Part shown: one piece after another, positions 1 through 8,956 of the stretch
Position numbering within the stretch: the first letter of the stretch is position 1
How the letters are laid out: each line of letters begins with the position of its first letter
NCBI GenBank assembly: GCA_963783355.1
Contig: CAWANF010000006.1
Location: 124,001 to 188,000 of the forward strand
DNA length: 64,000 nt
Direction of reading: 5' to 3'
DNA from: CAWANF01 sp963783355
GTDB lineage: Bacteria > Bacteroidota > Rhodothermia > Balneolales > DATFMH01
Position numbers and translations under genes: made by a program
The notes under the pieces: generated by a model
Seen by the model: only the letters and a program-made list of their open reading frames with translations
Database searches by the model: none
What the model was told of the DNA's origin: nothing

Positions 1-1179
1 TTGACGGAATACGGTTACATAATCCGTTACCGTTCGAATTCCCTTGTCGATTTCCATTCGATAGACATCCAGTAACTTCTTATAATTATTTACCTGGTTT
101 TGCTGATCATCTATCTGTGATGTCAAATCCTTTAGCGAATGATGCAGGGAATTTCGTTGCTGCAACAGCCTTTTTATTTCAAACTTTCTCCGATCCCTGA
201 CATTATCGAGGTGAAGTTTCGTTTTCTGCCGTTCCAGTGATTTCTGTCCGCCATCCCACAGTTTCCAGTTCAGCTGTAATCCCACGGTCAAGCCAAAATG
301 ATGATAGGAATCAGCCAGGTTCGATGATGACAAACCACCGTTGGCCATGGCGTCTAATTGGGGTAAATACGAAGCATCCTTTACCTTTTGATTCGCTTCG
401 AAACTCAGGCTGTCGATGCCAAATGATCGTAAAAACAGACTCTGCTGGACATCAGGAGAACCGGCCGGGTAATTCAGGCCCGGATGAGTAACTTTATAAC
501 CTGACGTATCCGAAATACCGCATAGCTGATTAATGGCAGACTGATCCTGTTTAAATTGATTTTGCGCTTGTTTCTGCTGAATTCGAATCTGTTGGTCTTC
601 CAAACGAACCTGCTGCACATCTGTCACTTTAAGCAGTCCTCCGGAAACTAATCCCGACCATTGTTTCAGTTGCTGCTGCAAGAGCTGATCCAGCTGATCC
701 AGGTATGCCATTTGCTGCTGATCTCCGTATATCCGGATGTACGATTGAATGACCTGCCGCTTCAGGTTGTGTTTACGAAACAACACATTGTAGGAAGCCT
801 GCTTCGACTGTGACAAGCTCACCTTGTTGTACGCTTTGAGATTGCTCCCCTGCCATAATGGGTAAGTTATGTTCAGAAATGCATCATATTCCCCGCCGTT
901 GGTGATGGCTTTGTCGAAACCCCACAGTTTGGTGCCCGGAGCCCATAAAGCCAATGCATTTCCGGAAACAGAAGGCTTTTGAAAAACAGCTAGATTAATT
1001 TTCTTATTCAGATCCGCTATTTCCACATTTCTTTGTGAAGCAGCTACTTGCGGATCATTAGCATAAGCCTGATCCAGAAAATAGGATAACGGGTGGGATT
1101 GGCCGTATCCATTCCGGGAGATAAAAAATAATAGTACGATGATAAACCCTGAGCGAAGCAAATAATTTCTGTAATTCAC
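1..1179 (-). CDS. TolC-family outer membrane efflux protein (3' end outside window)
   Basis: The minus strand is open for 393 codons from a GTG at 1179 to the window edge. An N-terminal signal peptide (hydrophobic stretch ending near NGYGQ) is followed by a long, Gln-rich, alpha-helical protein with the periodicity and phrases typical of TolC-like channels, for example AYANDPQVAASQRNVEIADL near the start and YRMEIDKGIRTVTDY at the end. It would form the outer-membrane channel of a tripartite efflux or secretion system; the partner genes must lie to the left. An in-frame TGA lies 30 bp upstream of the GTG and there is no ATG between, so GTG (or a rarer codon) is the start. The family call is from overall pattern, not from a search. 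Confidence 0.8.
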   Translation of the reverse strand, partial: MNYRNYLLRSGFIIVLLFFISRNGYGQSHPLSYFLDQAYANDPQVAASQRNVEIADLNKKINLAVFQKPSVSGNALALWAPGTKLWGFDKAITNGGEYDAFLNITYPLWQGSNLKAYNKVSLSQSKQASYNVLFRKHNLKRQVIQSYIRIYGDQQQMAYLDQLDQLLQQQLKQWSGLVSGGLLKVTDVQQVRLEDQQIRIQQKQAQNQFKQDQSAINQLCGISDTSGYKVTHPGLNYPAGSPDVQQSLFLRSFGIDSLSFEANQKVKDASYLPQLDAMANGGLSSSNLADSYHHFGLTVGLQLNWKLWDGGQKSLERQKTKLHLDNVRDRRKFEIKRLLQQRNSLHHSLKDLTSQIDDQQNQVNNYKKLLDVYRMEIDKGIRTVTDYVTVFRQ

Positions 1180-1473
1180 ACTTTTAATAAATTGATATTC
1201 GATACTTCAATATAACGTGATTAATTTCTCTCAAATATTTAAGGAATAAAATTCATTTTGCTAATGCTACTTTTATTTATATAAATAATCAGATTAGCAA
1301 AGTAATTTTCGAATCTGAAGGAAATCTGAACCTGAAACCGGATAACGTATGAAACGTCGAACCCGGTTCCCAATCCATGGTTTTATATTCTGGCAGTAGC
1401 GAATTCCTGTAGTTTATTTATCAAAAAAGCGTACATTTTTGATACGAATTCCGTTTCCACCCAATATTTACAG
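1180..1473. other. AT-rich divergent intergenic region
   Basis: Separates the leftward TolC-like gene from the rightward esterase gene, so it must hold both promoters. It is AT-rich, especially 1200-1310. I see no clear operator palindrome or RNA gene. Confidence 0.4.
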
Positions 1474-1485
1474 GTGTTTAATCTT

Positions 1486-2727
1486 ATGAAATATTATCAC
1501 ATACGTTCATCAAAGAAAATGATATTATTGGCTATTCTCCTGTTACCAGTTTGTCAAACTTATGGACAGTCCGGAATTACACAATTCCACCGTTTTGAAC
1601 AATTTCATACCGCACTCGATTCTGTTTGTCATATTTCAAACGATGTGCAGCGATCCGAAGCCGTGAATCACTTATGGACCGATTTGGAATCTCAGCACCA
1701 GATACCTTTCCGTTTAGGACAAAAAGTTGCTTTTCTGTACAGGGGAAACGCCGATTCGGTGTTTTTTCATGGAGATTTTGACGGCTGGGGTGGTGACAAA
1801 AAGATGTCGTCAAAAGCCGTTAAACTTGGGAAAAGCGATGTCTGGATATTGACAAGCCACTTCCCTGCCAAGGCGCGGATCGATTATAAAATATTCATCA
1901 ATAATAAAGAAGCTATCCTCGATCCGGCTAACAAATATATCCAGTGGAGCGGCTACGGACCCAATTCGGAGCTGAGAATGCCCGGCTGGACATTCCCGGA
2001 AATTACACTCAAACGCGATCATATTACGAAGGGAATCTTATCGAAATCCTTTTCCATTGAAAGCAAGAATCTCGGATACACCGTAAATTACCGCGTTTAT
2101 ACTCCGGCCGGATATTCGAAGCTTAAAAAATTACCGGTCATCTATGTAACGGACGGACAGGAATATGCGGATCCTCGTTTGGGTGACATGATCACCATAC
2201 TGAATAATTTGATTGCTGATAAAAAGATCAAACCGGTCATAGCCGTTTTCATCAGCCCGCTGAACCCGGATAAACCGGGTGAAAACCGCCGGATGGTTGA
2301 ATATACCATCAATAAATCCTACGCCGATTTTGTTTCGGATGAATTGGTTCCGATCATCGACTATACATATAAAACCAGTCCCAATGCTGATAACCGGGCT
2401 ATCCTGGGAACTTCGCTTGGCGGGCTTAATTCCGCATATTTCATGATTGATAAACCATCCGTCTTTCACCTTATAGGTATCAATTCTCCGGCATTCTGGT
2501 ATCGTCCACAGATATATGAAATGGTCAAAAACAGTTCGGTTCACCCCAAAAAGATATTCATGAGTACCGGAACGATTCATGATACAAAGGATGCCGCTGT
2601 TAAAATGCTGGCTCTATTCAAAGATAAGGGAATACCCGTCGATTACATTGAAAAGCCACAAGGCCATTCGTGGGGACAATGGCGCTCCTTAATTACCAAT
2701 GTACTTATTTATTTTTGGGGAACCTGA
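1486..2727 (+). CDS. Secreted esterase-D/enterochelin-esterase-like alpha/beta hydrolase
   Basis: The protein is about 413 aa. A signal peptide (ILLAILLLPVCQTYGQ) is followed by an E-set/CBM48-like beta domain (about residues 75-175, with the phrase FHGDFDGWGG), then an esterase-D-type alpha/beta hydrolase domain. The nucleophile elbow is GTSLGG (Ser about residue 310), with a candidate Asp in GTIHDT (about 366) and a candidate His in PQGHSWGQW (about 394). Family members hydrolyse esters, including siderophore backbones, in the periplasm; the actual substrate is not evident and no siderophore genes adjoin. A GTG at 1474 would add four residues; I prefer the ATG at 1486 because it gives a normal signal peptide. 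Confidence 0.8.
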   Translation: MKYYHIRSSKKMILLAILLLPVCQTYGQSGITQFHRFEQFHTALDSVCHISNDVQRSEAVNHLWTDLESQHQIPFRLGQKVAFLYRGNADSVFFHGDFDGWGGDKKMSSKAVKLGKSDVWILTSHFPAKARIDYKIFINNKEAILDPANKYIQWSGYGPNSELRMPGWTFPEITLKRDHITKGILSKSFSIESKNLGYTVNYRVYTPAGYSKLKKLPVIYVTDGQEYADPRLGDMITILNNLIADKKIKPVIAVFISPLNPDKPGENRRMVEYTINKSYADFVSDELVPIIDYTYKTSPNADNRAILGTSLGGLNSAYFMIDKPSVFHLIGINSPAFWYRPQIYEMVKNSSVHPKKIFMSTGTIHDTKDAAVKMLALFKDKGIPVDYIEKPQGHSWGQWRSLITNVLIYFWGT

Positions 2728-2770
2728 TTCCGACCCTGATTATCGTATTCGTTCAAAGTATTGCAAACAA

Positions 2771-2801
2771 AAAGCTTCATCCGGATCAGGGATGAAGCTT
2801 C
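2771..2801 (-). terminator. Rho-independent terminator of the lipase-like gene
   Basis: An 11-bp inverted repeat (AAGCTTCATCC at 2772-2782 and its complement at 2790-2800) with a 7-nt loop. Read on the minus strand it is followed by TTTTTGTTTG, so it fits termination of leftward transcription from the gene at 2986-3876. The T-run is lacking on the plus side. Confidence 0.55.
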
Positions 2802-2985
2802 GAAAGGAGAAAGGTTGGCGGATTACTCCGTTTTACCAGTCAATTGCAATATAATTTTTTTGTAAAGAAAAGATAGCATTAGCTATAATTTAGACTTAAT
2901 CAAAATAATACTTTACCGTTACCTCAAAGCAATTGAGGATGCAAAATATTAGAAGAGCATTAGGGTTAGCATTCCGGGAAAAGAC

Positions 2986-3876
2986 TCAGATAATGCTCTC
3001 TTCTTTCATGTTTTTGACCGATTCCGGATTCAGCTGCAACTCGATCCACTTCATGATATCAAATATGACCTCGTTCATTTCCGGTTCATGTAATATATCA
3101 TGATATAAGCCTCCGTAATACCGGTACTTTTTATCCTCGCTTTTAACCGTATCAATAAACATCCTGGTTCCGTCGGGATGGGCAATACGGTCTTCGGTTC
3201 CATGTCCGGCCCAAACCGGCAGGATCAATTTATCAGCTACCGACAAGGCTTGTTTGCCGCCTTCCACCATTTGTTGTGCCATGCGGGCACGAATACGGCC
3301 ATGGTAAACGAGGGGATCGTCATTATACTCCTGAATTACATTAGAATCCCGGCTTAGCATTTCCGGATCCATAGAAATTACCGGAACCGTAGCGGCGATG
3401 GCCGAAACATACCGTGCCATTTCCTGGATGACCTTCGGTATGGTAGAAAATGTTTTCAGCGGAGGCGCGGTAAGTATCAACCCGGATAATTCAAAACGAT
3501 GCCGGGCGGCATACTGAATGGCAATGCTGGCGCCCATGCTGTGTCCCATCAAAAAGACGGGCCTGAGTGATAATTGCTCCTCTATTTTTTCCACATAGAT
3601 GGAAATGTCATCTACATAATGTTCAAACTTAACGATATCGGCCCGGTTGCCTTCACTCTTTCCATGTCCGGCTAAATCCATGGCAAATAATCCAATATTG
3701 CTGCTATTCAGAAACTTAGCCAGGTGGCCATAACGACCGGAGTGTTCGGCATACCCGTGAATCAGAATCACGGCGGCTTCCATTTCATCGACGGGTTCCC
3801 AGGATTGGGTAAAAAGGGTTACATCTCTCTTGTTCAGGAAGGAATACTCGTTGTGAACAATTTCGGTACTCTCCAT
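2986..3876 (-). CDS. Monoacylglycerol lipase / lysophospholipase-like alpha/beta hydrolase
   Basis: The 296-aa protein is a full-length member of the Hydrolase_4 (serine aminopeptidase S33) type. The oxyanion motif HGYAEHSGRY (from residue 40), the nucleophile elbow GHSMGAS (Ser113), an Asp in GHGTEDR (Asp229) and the His in GLYHDILHE (His259) give a complete catalytic triad. There is no signal peptide, so it is probably cytoplasmic or membrane-associated and cleaves acylglycerols or lysophospholipids. It stands alone, with the next gene upstream pointing the other way. The ATG at 3876 gives the usual N-terminus of the family. Confidence 0.85.
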   Translation of the reverse strand: MESTEIVHNEYSFLNKRDVTLFTQSWEPVDEMEAAVILIHGYAEHSGRYGHLAKFLNSSNIGLFAMDLAGHGKSEGNRADIVKFEHYVDDISIYVEKIEEQLSLRPVFLMGHSMGASIAIQYAARHRFELSGLILTAPPLKTFSTIPKVIQEMARYVSAIAATVPVISMDPEMLSRDSNVIQEYNDDPLVYHGRIRARMAQQMVEGGKQALSVADKLILPVWAGHGTEDRIAHPDGTRMFIDTVKSEDKKYRYYGGLYHDILHEPEMNEVIFDIMKWIELQLNPESVKNMKEESII

Positions 3877-3999
3877 AAAAATTTTTCAACTATTTTGCGA
3901 TGTTAAGCATCAAGTGGTGTAATAGCGTATCGCATTAATATTAACATTCATCATTCATGAAGAATAAACGTCTTATCAAACTTTTTTCATTTAAGATTC

Positions 4000-5265
4000 A
4001 TGAAATGGGTATATTCAACACCGCGCAAAATATACAAAACTCTATACCAATCTGTCCAATCAATGAGAATATTAAAATTCATTGGGGTATTTTTGGCGGC
4101 TTTACTGGTCGTAGCCGCTATCATCGCCATACCTAGCTGGAAATCGATACGAACGATATTCGAAAATAAAAATGATTTAAGCGAAGGTTCCGAATGGGTT
4201 CAGAGAATCTCTTCGGACAGAGGGCTGGTAAATTTTATTCAGGCGGAACCCAAAAACGTATCTATTGTCTCATTTAATCCGGGGCAACCCGACAGCAGCC
4301 TGTTTTACCAGGCGGATACGCTGCGTCCGCTCGGAACACTTTCCAACCTGTTGTTAGCCATTGAATATGCCCGACAAGTTAATCAGGGAATACTTAATCC
4401 CGATACACGTATCAAAATTAGTGATATTGACCGGTACAATCTGCCAAAGATTTATTCGACGTATCACACAGAGGCCATTAATGAGCTTAAACATTCCGGC
4501 AAGATTACGAATGGCACGATCAGCACGGACGAACTGGTCCGCATCGCCTTACAGACCAATGATCTCTCGGCATCGGATTATCTTTATTTTTTGCTGGGGG
4601 TAAACAATGTTAATGACATCCCTGCGCGGCTGCATCTGAAAACAATAGAGGCTCCCCTGCCCTGGTCAGGGCTTGAAATTGCATGGAAACCTTCACTGTA
4701 CCACCAGACCGCGAAACAGCGCTATAACGTTTTAGAAAACATGCCAGAAAAAGAGTACCGGAAGCTGGCCGTCAGCAAAGCCCAAAAACTTATTTCAAAC
4801 AACGATTTCTTCCAAAAGATGCAAAAATCTTTTGAAAACAACGGACTTGGTATGTTGTTCACCCAAGAAAAAAAGTTCTATAAACTGACGCCCAAAGGAA
4901 CTCCGAGAGAACTGGCTGCCCTCCTGGGAAAAGTTGTAGACGATTCGTTGTTGAGTCCGGCTATTTCGAGTCATGTCAAAAATCTACTTGAACAGGATGT
5001 GTCCGGCCCGATGATGAAACAATTATTTTCCAAATATGGCGGAACATTTGATTCGCGAATGGGCTTGTTAAACGGAGCCGATTTTGGAATTGCCAAACGC
5101 AGGAAAGGAATGCGAATACAGGTCGCTTTTTTTGATGACTTACCGGTGGCCGTGTGGTTTCAGATGAGCAGCAATTTTATGAATGAGGAGTTTCAACAGA
5201 AACTGATTTGGAACGCTTCGTTCTACAATTTCACAAAAAAACGGCTGCAAGGGAAAATGGAATGA
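4000..5265 (+). CDS. Membrane-anchored beta-lactamase-fold protein with altered active site
   Basis: The 421-aa protein has one N-terminal membrane segment (ILKFIGVFLAALLVVAAIIAI) and then resembles the class-A beta-lactamase-related serine hydrolases (Beta-lactamase2 type): PLGTLSNLLLAIEYARQV corresponds to the helix carrying the catalytic Ser-x-x-Lys, and ALQTNDLSASDYL to the second motif. The expected Ser and Lys appear replaced by Thr and Asn, so it is probably catalytically dead or rewired. The ATG at 4063 (MRILKFIG) is an equally good start and would remove 21 residues. The assignment rests on remembered family patterns. It is not obviously in an operon. Confidence 0.6.
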   Translation: MKWVYSTPRKIYKTLYQSVQSMRILKFIGVFLAALLVVAAIIAIPSWKSIRTIFENKNDLSEGSEWVQRISSDRGLVNFIQAEPKNVSIVSFNPGQPDSSLFYQADTLRPLGTLSNLLLAIEYARQVNQGILNPDTRIKISDIDRYNLPKIYSTYHTEAINELKHSGKITNGTISTDELVRIALQTNDLSASDYLYFLLGVNNVNDIPARLHLKTIEAPLPWSGLEIAWKPSLYHQTAKQRYNVLENMPEKEYRKLAVSKAQKLISNNDFFQKMQKSFENNGLGMLFTQEKKFYKLTPKGTPRELAALLGKVVDDSLLSPAISSHVKNLLEQDVSGPMMKQLFSKYGGTFDSRMGLLNGADFGIAKRRKGMRIQVAFFDDLPVAVWFQMSSNFMNEEFQQKLIWNASFYNFTKKRLQGKME

Positions 5266-5421
5266 CGGAATACGGCAGATGGAGAACGGAAGACGGATAT
5301 TAACTCGTAATTCTGTCCTTTGATTGAGGTCCTGAAAGTTTTAATTTAAACATATAAATACATGCTTTGATATGTTCAGCCGATTGGTTTGAACCGGCTG
5401 ATTAAATTTGCAGTTAACACA

Positions 5422-5916
5422 ATGGATTGGAAAAAATTACATTATCTCATCTGGTTTCTTCCCGCCTATCTCCTGTTCCAGGGAATCTACCAGGTTATCG
5501 TTTACAAGGGGATGGTCAAGACGTATGCCGAGGGCGTAAGTTACATGGCTAATGTCGATTATTTCAGGATTAATGACATGCAGGCTCAGACCAACGGTGT
5601 TATCACGCTGTCGTTCACCACAAAAGACGGTCAGCATATCCGCCAGCGTATGACTTTAGCTGTTCAACTGGCAGAGGAAGTCCGTGATTATAATAAAATT
5701 CCGGTCCGTTACCTGAAAGACAGTTCCATGCCTATCATCATGATTCCGCCCTATTCATTCGATAAAAACATGGTGAAAATCAACATCGCTATTTGCGTTG
5801 CATCATTCCTGATAACCCTGGCAATTGCCGTATATGTTGAAAAATATTTCGGGAAGAAAAAACGGGGTGAAGTCCCGGATGGTTATGTTTTCGAACTGGC
5901 AAACAGCGGTTCCTGA
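5422..5916 (+). CDS. Small two-TM membrane protein, DUF3592-like
   Basis: About 164 aa from the ATG at 5422; an in-frame TTG at 5389 is a weaker alternative. A first transmembrane segment (YLIWFLPAYLLFQGIYQVIVY) is followed by a beta-rich loop of about 80 residues (VITLSFTTKDGQHIRQRM, IPVRYLKDSS), a second transmembrane segment (INIAICVASFLITLAIAVYV) and a basic tail. This topology resembles DUF3592 proteins, whose function is unknown. The stop codon lies 3 bp before the methyltransferase start, so the two are probably co-transcribed. Confidence 0.6.
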   Translation: MDWKKLHYLIWFLPAYLLFQGIYQVIVYKGMVKTYAEGVSYMANVDYFRINDMQAQTNGVITLSFTTKDGQHIRQRMTLAVQLAEEVRDYNKIPVRYLKDSSMPIIMIPPYSFDKNMVKINIAICVASFLITLAIAVYVEKYFGKKKRGEVPDGYVFELANSGS

Positions 5917-5919
5917 TTC

Positions 5920-6699
5920 ATGAGCAATCCGAATGACGGAAAGGGACTTCTTTATTTGGTGCCCAATACCCTGGGAAACACACCGGAAAATAACACGCTG
6001 CCCGAATATGTTTTAAATATCATCCGTTCCCTGGACGTATTGATTGTCGAAAACATTCAGACCGCCCGAAAGTTTTTGCAGTGGGTTGGAGACACGGTTC
6101 CGGAGTATGAAATCCAGTTTTATGTCCTTAATAAACATACGCCCACTTCGGAAATCACCGATTACCTCGAACCGGCAAAAAAAGGCAAACATATCGGGGT
6201 CATTTCGGAAGCCGGTTGTCCGGGTGTGGCCGATCCCGGGTCATCGGTTGTTCAGCTTGCACACAGTTTGGGAATCCGGGTCGTTCCATTAGTCGGACCT
6301 AATTCCATGCTCCTTGCCCTGATGGCATCGGGGTTCAACGGGCAATCTTTTTCCTTCCGGGGATATCTGCCAATTGATTCGGATCAGAAAAAAGAAAAAC
6401 TCCTGGAACTGGAACAATTATCACGTCAATGGAACCAGACACAGATCTTCATGGAAGCGCCGCATCGAAATAACGATTTGCTCAGGACTATAGTTGAGAC
6501 CTGTGATACGGAAACGCGCCTTTGTACCGCAACAGACATTACCCTTCCGGATGAACAGATTGTATCTCAAAACATCGGACAATGGCTAGCCAAAATTAAT
6601 AAAACCGATATCAATAAACGTCCGACTATATTCTTACTCTATGCTTCCCAACAGGTCCGGCCGTACAAATCTTACAAAAACCGGAAAAAGCGCAAATAA
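5920..6699 (+). CDS. SAM-dependent methyltransferase, RsmI/tetrapyrrole-methylase family
   Basis: The 259-aa protein has the family's hallmark pieces: the N-terminal GLLYLVPNTLGN strand and turn, VISEAGCPGVADPGS, and VPLVGPNSMLLALMASGFNG. RsmI 2'-O-methylates C1402 of 16S rRNA. This protein is of the shorter Bacteroidota-type form, whose substrate I cannot confirm. MEAPHRN resembles the motif of true RsmI proteins, which favours an rRNA-type activity. The basic C-terminal tail (YKNRKKRK) could contact RNA. It starts 3 bp after the preceding membrane-protein gene and ends at a bidirectional terminator. Confidence 0.8.
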   Translation: MSNPNDGKGLLYLVPNTLGNTPENNTLPEYVLNIIRSLDVLIVENIQTARKFLQWVGDTVPEYEIQFYVLNKHTPTSEITDYLEPAKKGKHIGVISEAGCPGVADPGSSVVQLAHSLGIRVVPLVGPNSMLLALMASGFNGQSFSFRGYLPIDSDQKKEKLLELEQLSRQWNQTQIFMEAPHRNNDLLRTIVETCDTETRLCTATDITLPDEQIVSQNIGQWLAKINKTDINKRPTIFLLYASQQVRPYKSYKNRKKRK

Positions 6700-6702
6700 A
6701 AA

Positions 6703-6726
6703 ACCCCATCCAATTGGACGGGGTTC
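6703..6726. terminator. Bidirectional terminator between convergent genes
   Basis: CCCCATCC and GGACGGGG flank an AATT loop (6704-6723), with an A-run on the left and a T-rich stretch on the right. It separates the converging methyltransferase and ankyrin genes. Confidence 0.65.
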
Positions 6727-6758
6727 GTTAATGTCTTTTCAGTAACAAATACAGTTTG

Positions 6759-7151
6759 TTATACTATGTTCGCCATAGCCCCAGCTTTTTCCAATACCTT
6801 CACCAAAGCAGCATTTTTAGATGCGCGGGCATGATCGATTGCGGACCATCCCCTATCGTCCAAAACATTTACATCAGCATGATAATTGATCAACATCTGA
6901 ACGATATCCTCATGATCTTTTTCAACGGCCCAATACAACGCACTCGTCCCACGATTATCACGGATATTCACATCTCCCTGATGTTCGAGTAATGCTTTTA
7001 CGATATCTATGTGGCCATGTTTAGCGGCTTTCATGAGTGCGGTGCGACTGTGCTCGTCTTTTGTATTTACATCGACGTTCTCATTTAGGCAGGCAATTAC
7101 GACGTCGATGTTTCCTTGTTCTGAGGCGTCTAATAAATCCTGTTCATTCAT
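6759..7151 (-). CDS. Ankyrin-repeat protein
   Basis: The 130-aa protein consists almost entirely of about four ankyrin repeats, with typical phrases such as HSRTALMKAAKHGHIDIVKALLE-type units, GTSALYWAVEKDHEDIVQML and GWSAIDHARASKNAALVKVL. It has no signal peptide and is probably a small cytoplasmic protein-binding scaffold. It converges on the methyltransferase and shares its terminator. The partner cannot be deduced. Confidence 0.85.
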   Translation of the reverse strand: MNEQDLLDASEQGNIDVVIACLNENVDVNTKDEHSRTALMKAAKHGHIDIVKALLEHQGDVNIRDNRGTSALYWAVEKDHEDIVQMLINYHADVNVLDDRGWSAIDHARASKNAALVKVLEKAGAMANIV

Positions 7152-7476
7152 AGGCTTTTCCTCCTGCTTGAGGTTTGAATGATAGTGTATACTTCTATCA
7201 CTATACTATATAGACAAATTGATAGCAAACGGATTTTTAAAATTCATAAAAAAAAATTCTCAGATTTAGAATATATTTTGTCCTTATGCAATTTTTGCAC
7301 GGCTAACCATTTACAAAATAAATAGTTAGCTATTTTGATTAGAATTTTGACAGGTTGAAAAAAAATTGGTCGTTTGAGCTCATTTTCTTCTGGTATATAG
7401 TCAATATTTCACAGATCCAAAGACCAGGAAAAAGACATTTTAAAATTGTTATGAAAAGATAATTCCAGAACATTAT
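7152..7476. other. Intergenic region between ankyrin and integrase genes
   Basis: AT-rich spacer holding the ankyrin promoter (near TATACTATATAG, 7200-7215) and the 3' flank of intI. No ORF, RNA gene or convincing terminator hairpin was seen. Confidence 0.4.
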
Positions 7477-8460
7477 TTACTCCATTTCCGGTAACAAACC
7501 ATCCACGGGGCTTTTCACACCTTGTCCCCCTTTATTAATTACATGCGTATAAATCATGGTGGTGCTTACGTCTTTATGGCCTAACAGTTCCTGAACGGTG
7601 CGGATATCGTATCCGTCCTCGAGAAGATGAGTAGCAAAACTATGTCGGAATGTATGACATGAGGCATGTTTTTTGATGCCACTCAACCGAATAGCTTGTT
7701 TGACCTGATTTTGTATCGTCGAATCTGAAATATGATACCGGTGAACAATTCCTGATCGAGGATCTCTGTTTAACTGTTTGGAAGGAAAAAGATATTGCCA
7801 TTTTAACATTATGTTCGCATCCGGATATTTCTTTGAAAGAGCGTAGGGAAGTAAAACTTTGCCATATCCCCTTTTCAAATCCATTTCATGTACTAATTTC
7901 ACCCTTTTGATTTGACTACGAAGAGCATTTTTACAAAACTTTGGTAAAACTGTGACCCTGTCCTTTTGGCCTTTTCCTGACCTGACCATTATCTGATTAT
8001 AAGAGAAGTCGATATCAAGGATTCTCAATCTGAGACATTCTGAAATACGGAGGCCGGATCCATAAAGCAGCGTACAAACTAAAAGGCCGGTTCCCTCCAT
8101 GTTATCAAGAACCTTTTTCACTTCAGTCCGATTCAAAACAACCGGGAGTTTCCGTGGTTTTTGTGCCCGTTTAAAACGGATAAGCTCTTTCAATTCGATA
8201 CCCAGCACCTGGCTATACATAAAAAGTATAGCACATAAAGCCTGGTTTTGGGTAGAAGCTGCAACATTTCTCTCATTTGCAAGATAATTGAGATAATGTA
8301 TAATATGATTTTCATTCAATTCCCGGGGATGTTGCAATCCGTTAAACTTAATGAATCGTTTTATCCACAGGATGTATGCCGTTTCAGTACGAAAACTATA
8401 ATTTCTCCTGCGTATTTCTCTCCGTATGGAAGTCAACAAAGCTGATTTAGCCATAATCAA
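7477..8460 (-). CDS. intI: Integron integrase IntI (site-specific tyrosine recombinase)
   Basis: The 327-aa protein is complete and carries all tyrosine-recombinase catalytic residues: Arg138 (GSGLRISE), Lys163 (GKGQKDR), His269 and Arg272 (HTFRHSFATHLL), His295 (LLGHKDVSTT) and Tyr304 (MIYTHV). It also has the IntI-specific insertion between the two boxes (about residues 203-245, LPYALSKKYPDAN through DPRSGIVHRYH), which separates IntI from XerC/D, and the typical tail GGQGVKSPVDGL. It faces away from the attC array that begins at 8950, the standard integron arrangement. It should recombine attI with attC and attC with attC as folded single strands. An ATG at 8454 is an equally good start. 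Confidence 0.95.
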   Translation of the reverse strand: MIMAKSALLTSIRREIRRRNYSFRTETAYILWIKRFIKFNGLQHPRELNENHIIHYLNYLANERNVAASTQNQALCAILFMYSQVLGIELKELIRFKRAQKPRKLPVVLNRTEVKKVLDNMEGTGLLVCTLLYGSGLRISECLRLRILDIDFSYNQIMVRSGKGQKDRVTVLPKFCKNALRSQIKRVKLVHEMDLKRGYGKVLLPYALSKKYPDANIMLKWQYLFPSKQLNRDPRSGIVHRYHISDSTIQNQVKQAIRLSGIKKHASCHTFRHSFATHLLEDGYDIRTVQELLGHKDVSTTMIYTHVINKGGQGVKSPVDGLLPEME

Positions 8461-8582
8461 TCCATTTAATAAAAATAACCTGAGTTCGATATAAATTTGC
8501 TCGATATCATATCTACCTCTGGACGGACCTTATACCGATAATCCATTTGCTTATTCAGCCATTTTGAGCAAAACACATTTGT

Positions 8583-8608
8583 GTTCCTTTTGACCGGACA
8601 AAAGGAAC
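8583..8608. repeat. Perfect hairpin upstream of intI
   Basis: GTTCCTTTTG and CAAAAGGAAC flank a 6-nt loop. It lies between intI and attI. Its role is unknown; it could terminate, or affect folding of, the intI leader. Confidence 0.5.
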
Positions 8609-8819
8609 CAAAACCCGCCGGCTAAGATTTCCCTGTATTTCATTGACAAAAGGAAATACGATTCAACCGGGAAAAAACAAATAAAATTTGCTGACACGGC
8701 TCAAATCTGACAAAGCACTACATACGAGATTTCTTTTCACGAACTCACTTTAAAAATACGACCGAAAAGACAGGGCATCCTTACAATCGTATTACGTCAA
8801 AGTATTATGACAAAGTTAT

Positions 8820-8848
8820 TTGACATAATACAAGGGGCAATATTATGA
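8820..8848 (+). promoter_or_regulatory. Candidate cassette promoter (Pc)
   Basis: A perfect TTGACA at 8820-8825 lies 17 bp before TTATGA (8843-8848), pointing into the array about 100 bp before the first cassette boundary. This fits a sigma70-type Pc. Bacteroidota usually use different promoter boxes, so the call is tentative. Confidence 0.35.
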
Positions 8849-8899
8849 AATAAGTTAAACACTTTAATGTTAACGAAATAAATAAATTTCAGAATATTA

Positions 8900-8956
8900 T
8901 GACTTGCATGATAAACCGTTATGTACTAATGTAGTTAAACATATTTATAGTTAGGC
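8900..8956 (+). other. attI: attI recombination site
   Basis: GTTAGGC at 8950-8956 is the first core site of the array and is identical to the right-hand cores of the following attC sites. With intI upstream and no attC arm to its left, it marks attI. The insertion point is between G8950 and T8951. The left extent is a guess. Confidence 0.7.

Larger units (their letters stand above)
8461..8949. other. intI upstream region: attI and putative cassette promoter region
   Basis: Non-coding region of about 490 bp between divergent intI and the first cassette. It holds a perfect 10-bp hairpin (8583-8608, loop ACCGGA), several AT-rich repeats and the candidate promoter and attI noted separately. No ORF is evident. 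Confidence 0.6.

Noticed and set aside
2131..2580. 149-aa ORF antisense to the esterase
   Set aside because: It is the shadow of a well-supported gene with signal peptide and catalytic motifs on the other strand.
7477..8460. Integrase as a phage or XerC/D recombinase
   Set aside because: It has the IntI-specific insertion between the catalytic boxes and lies beside an attI/attC array; no phage genes were seen.
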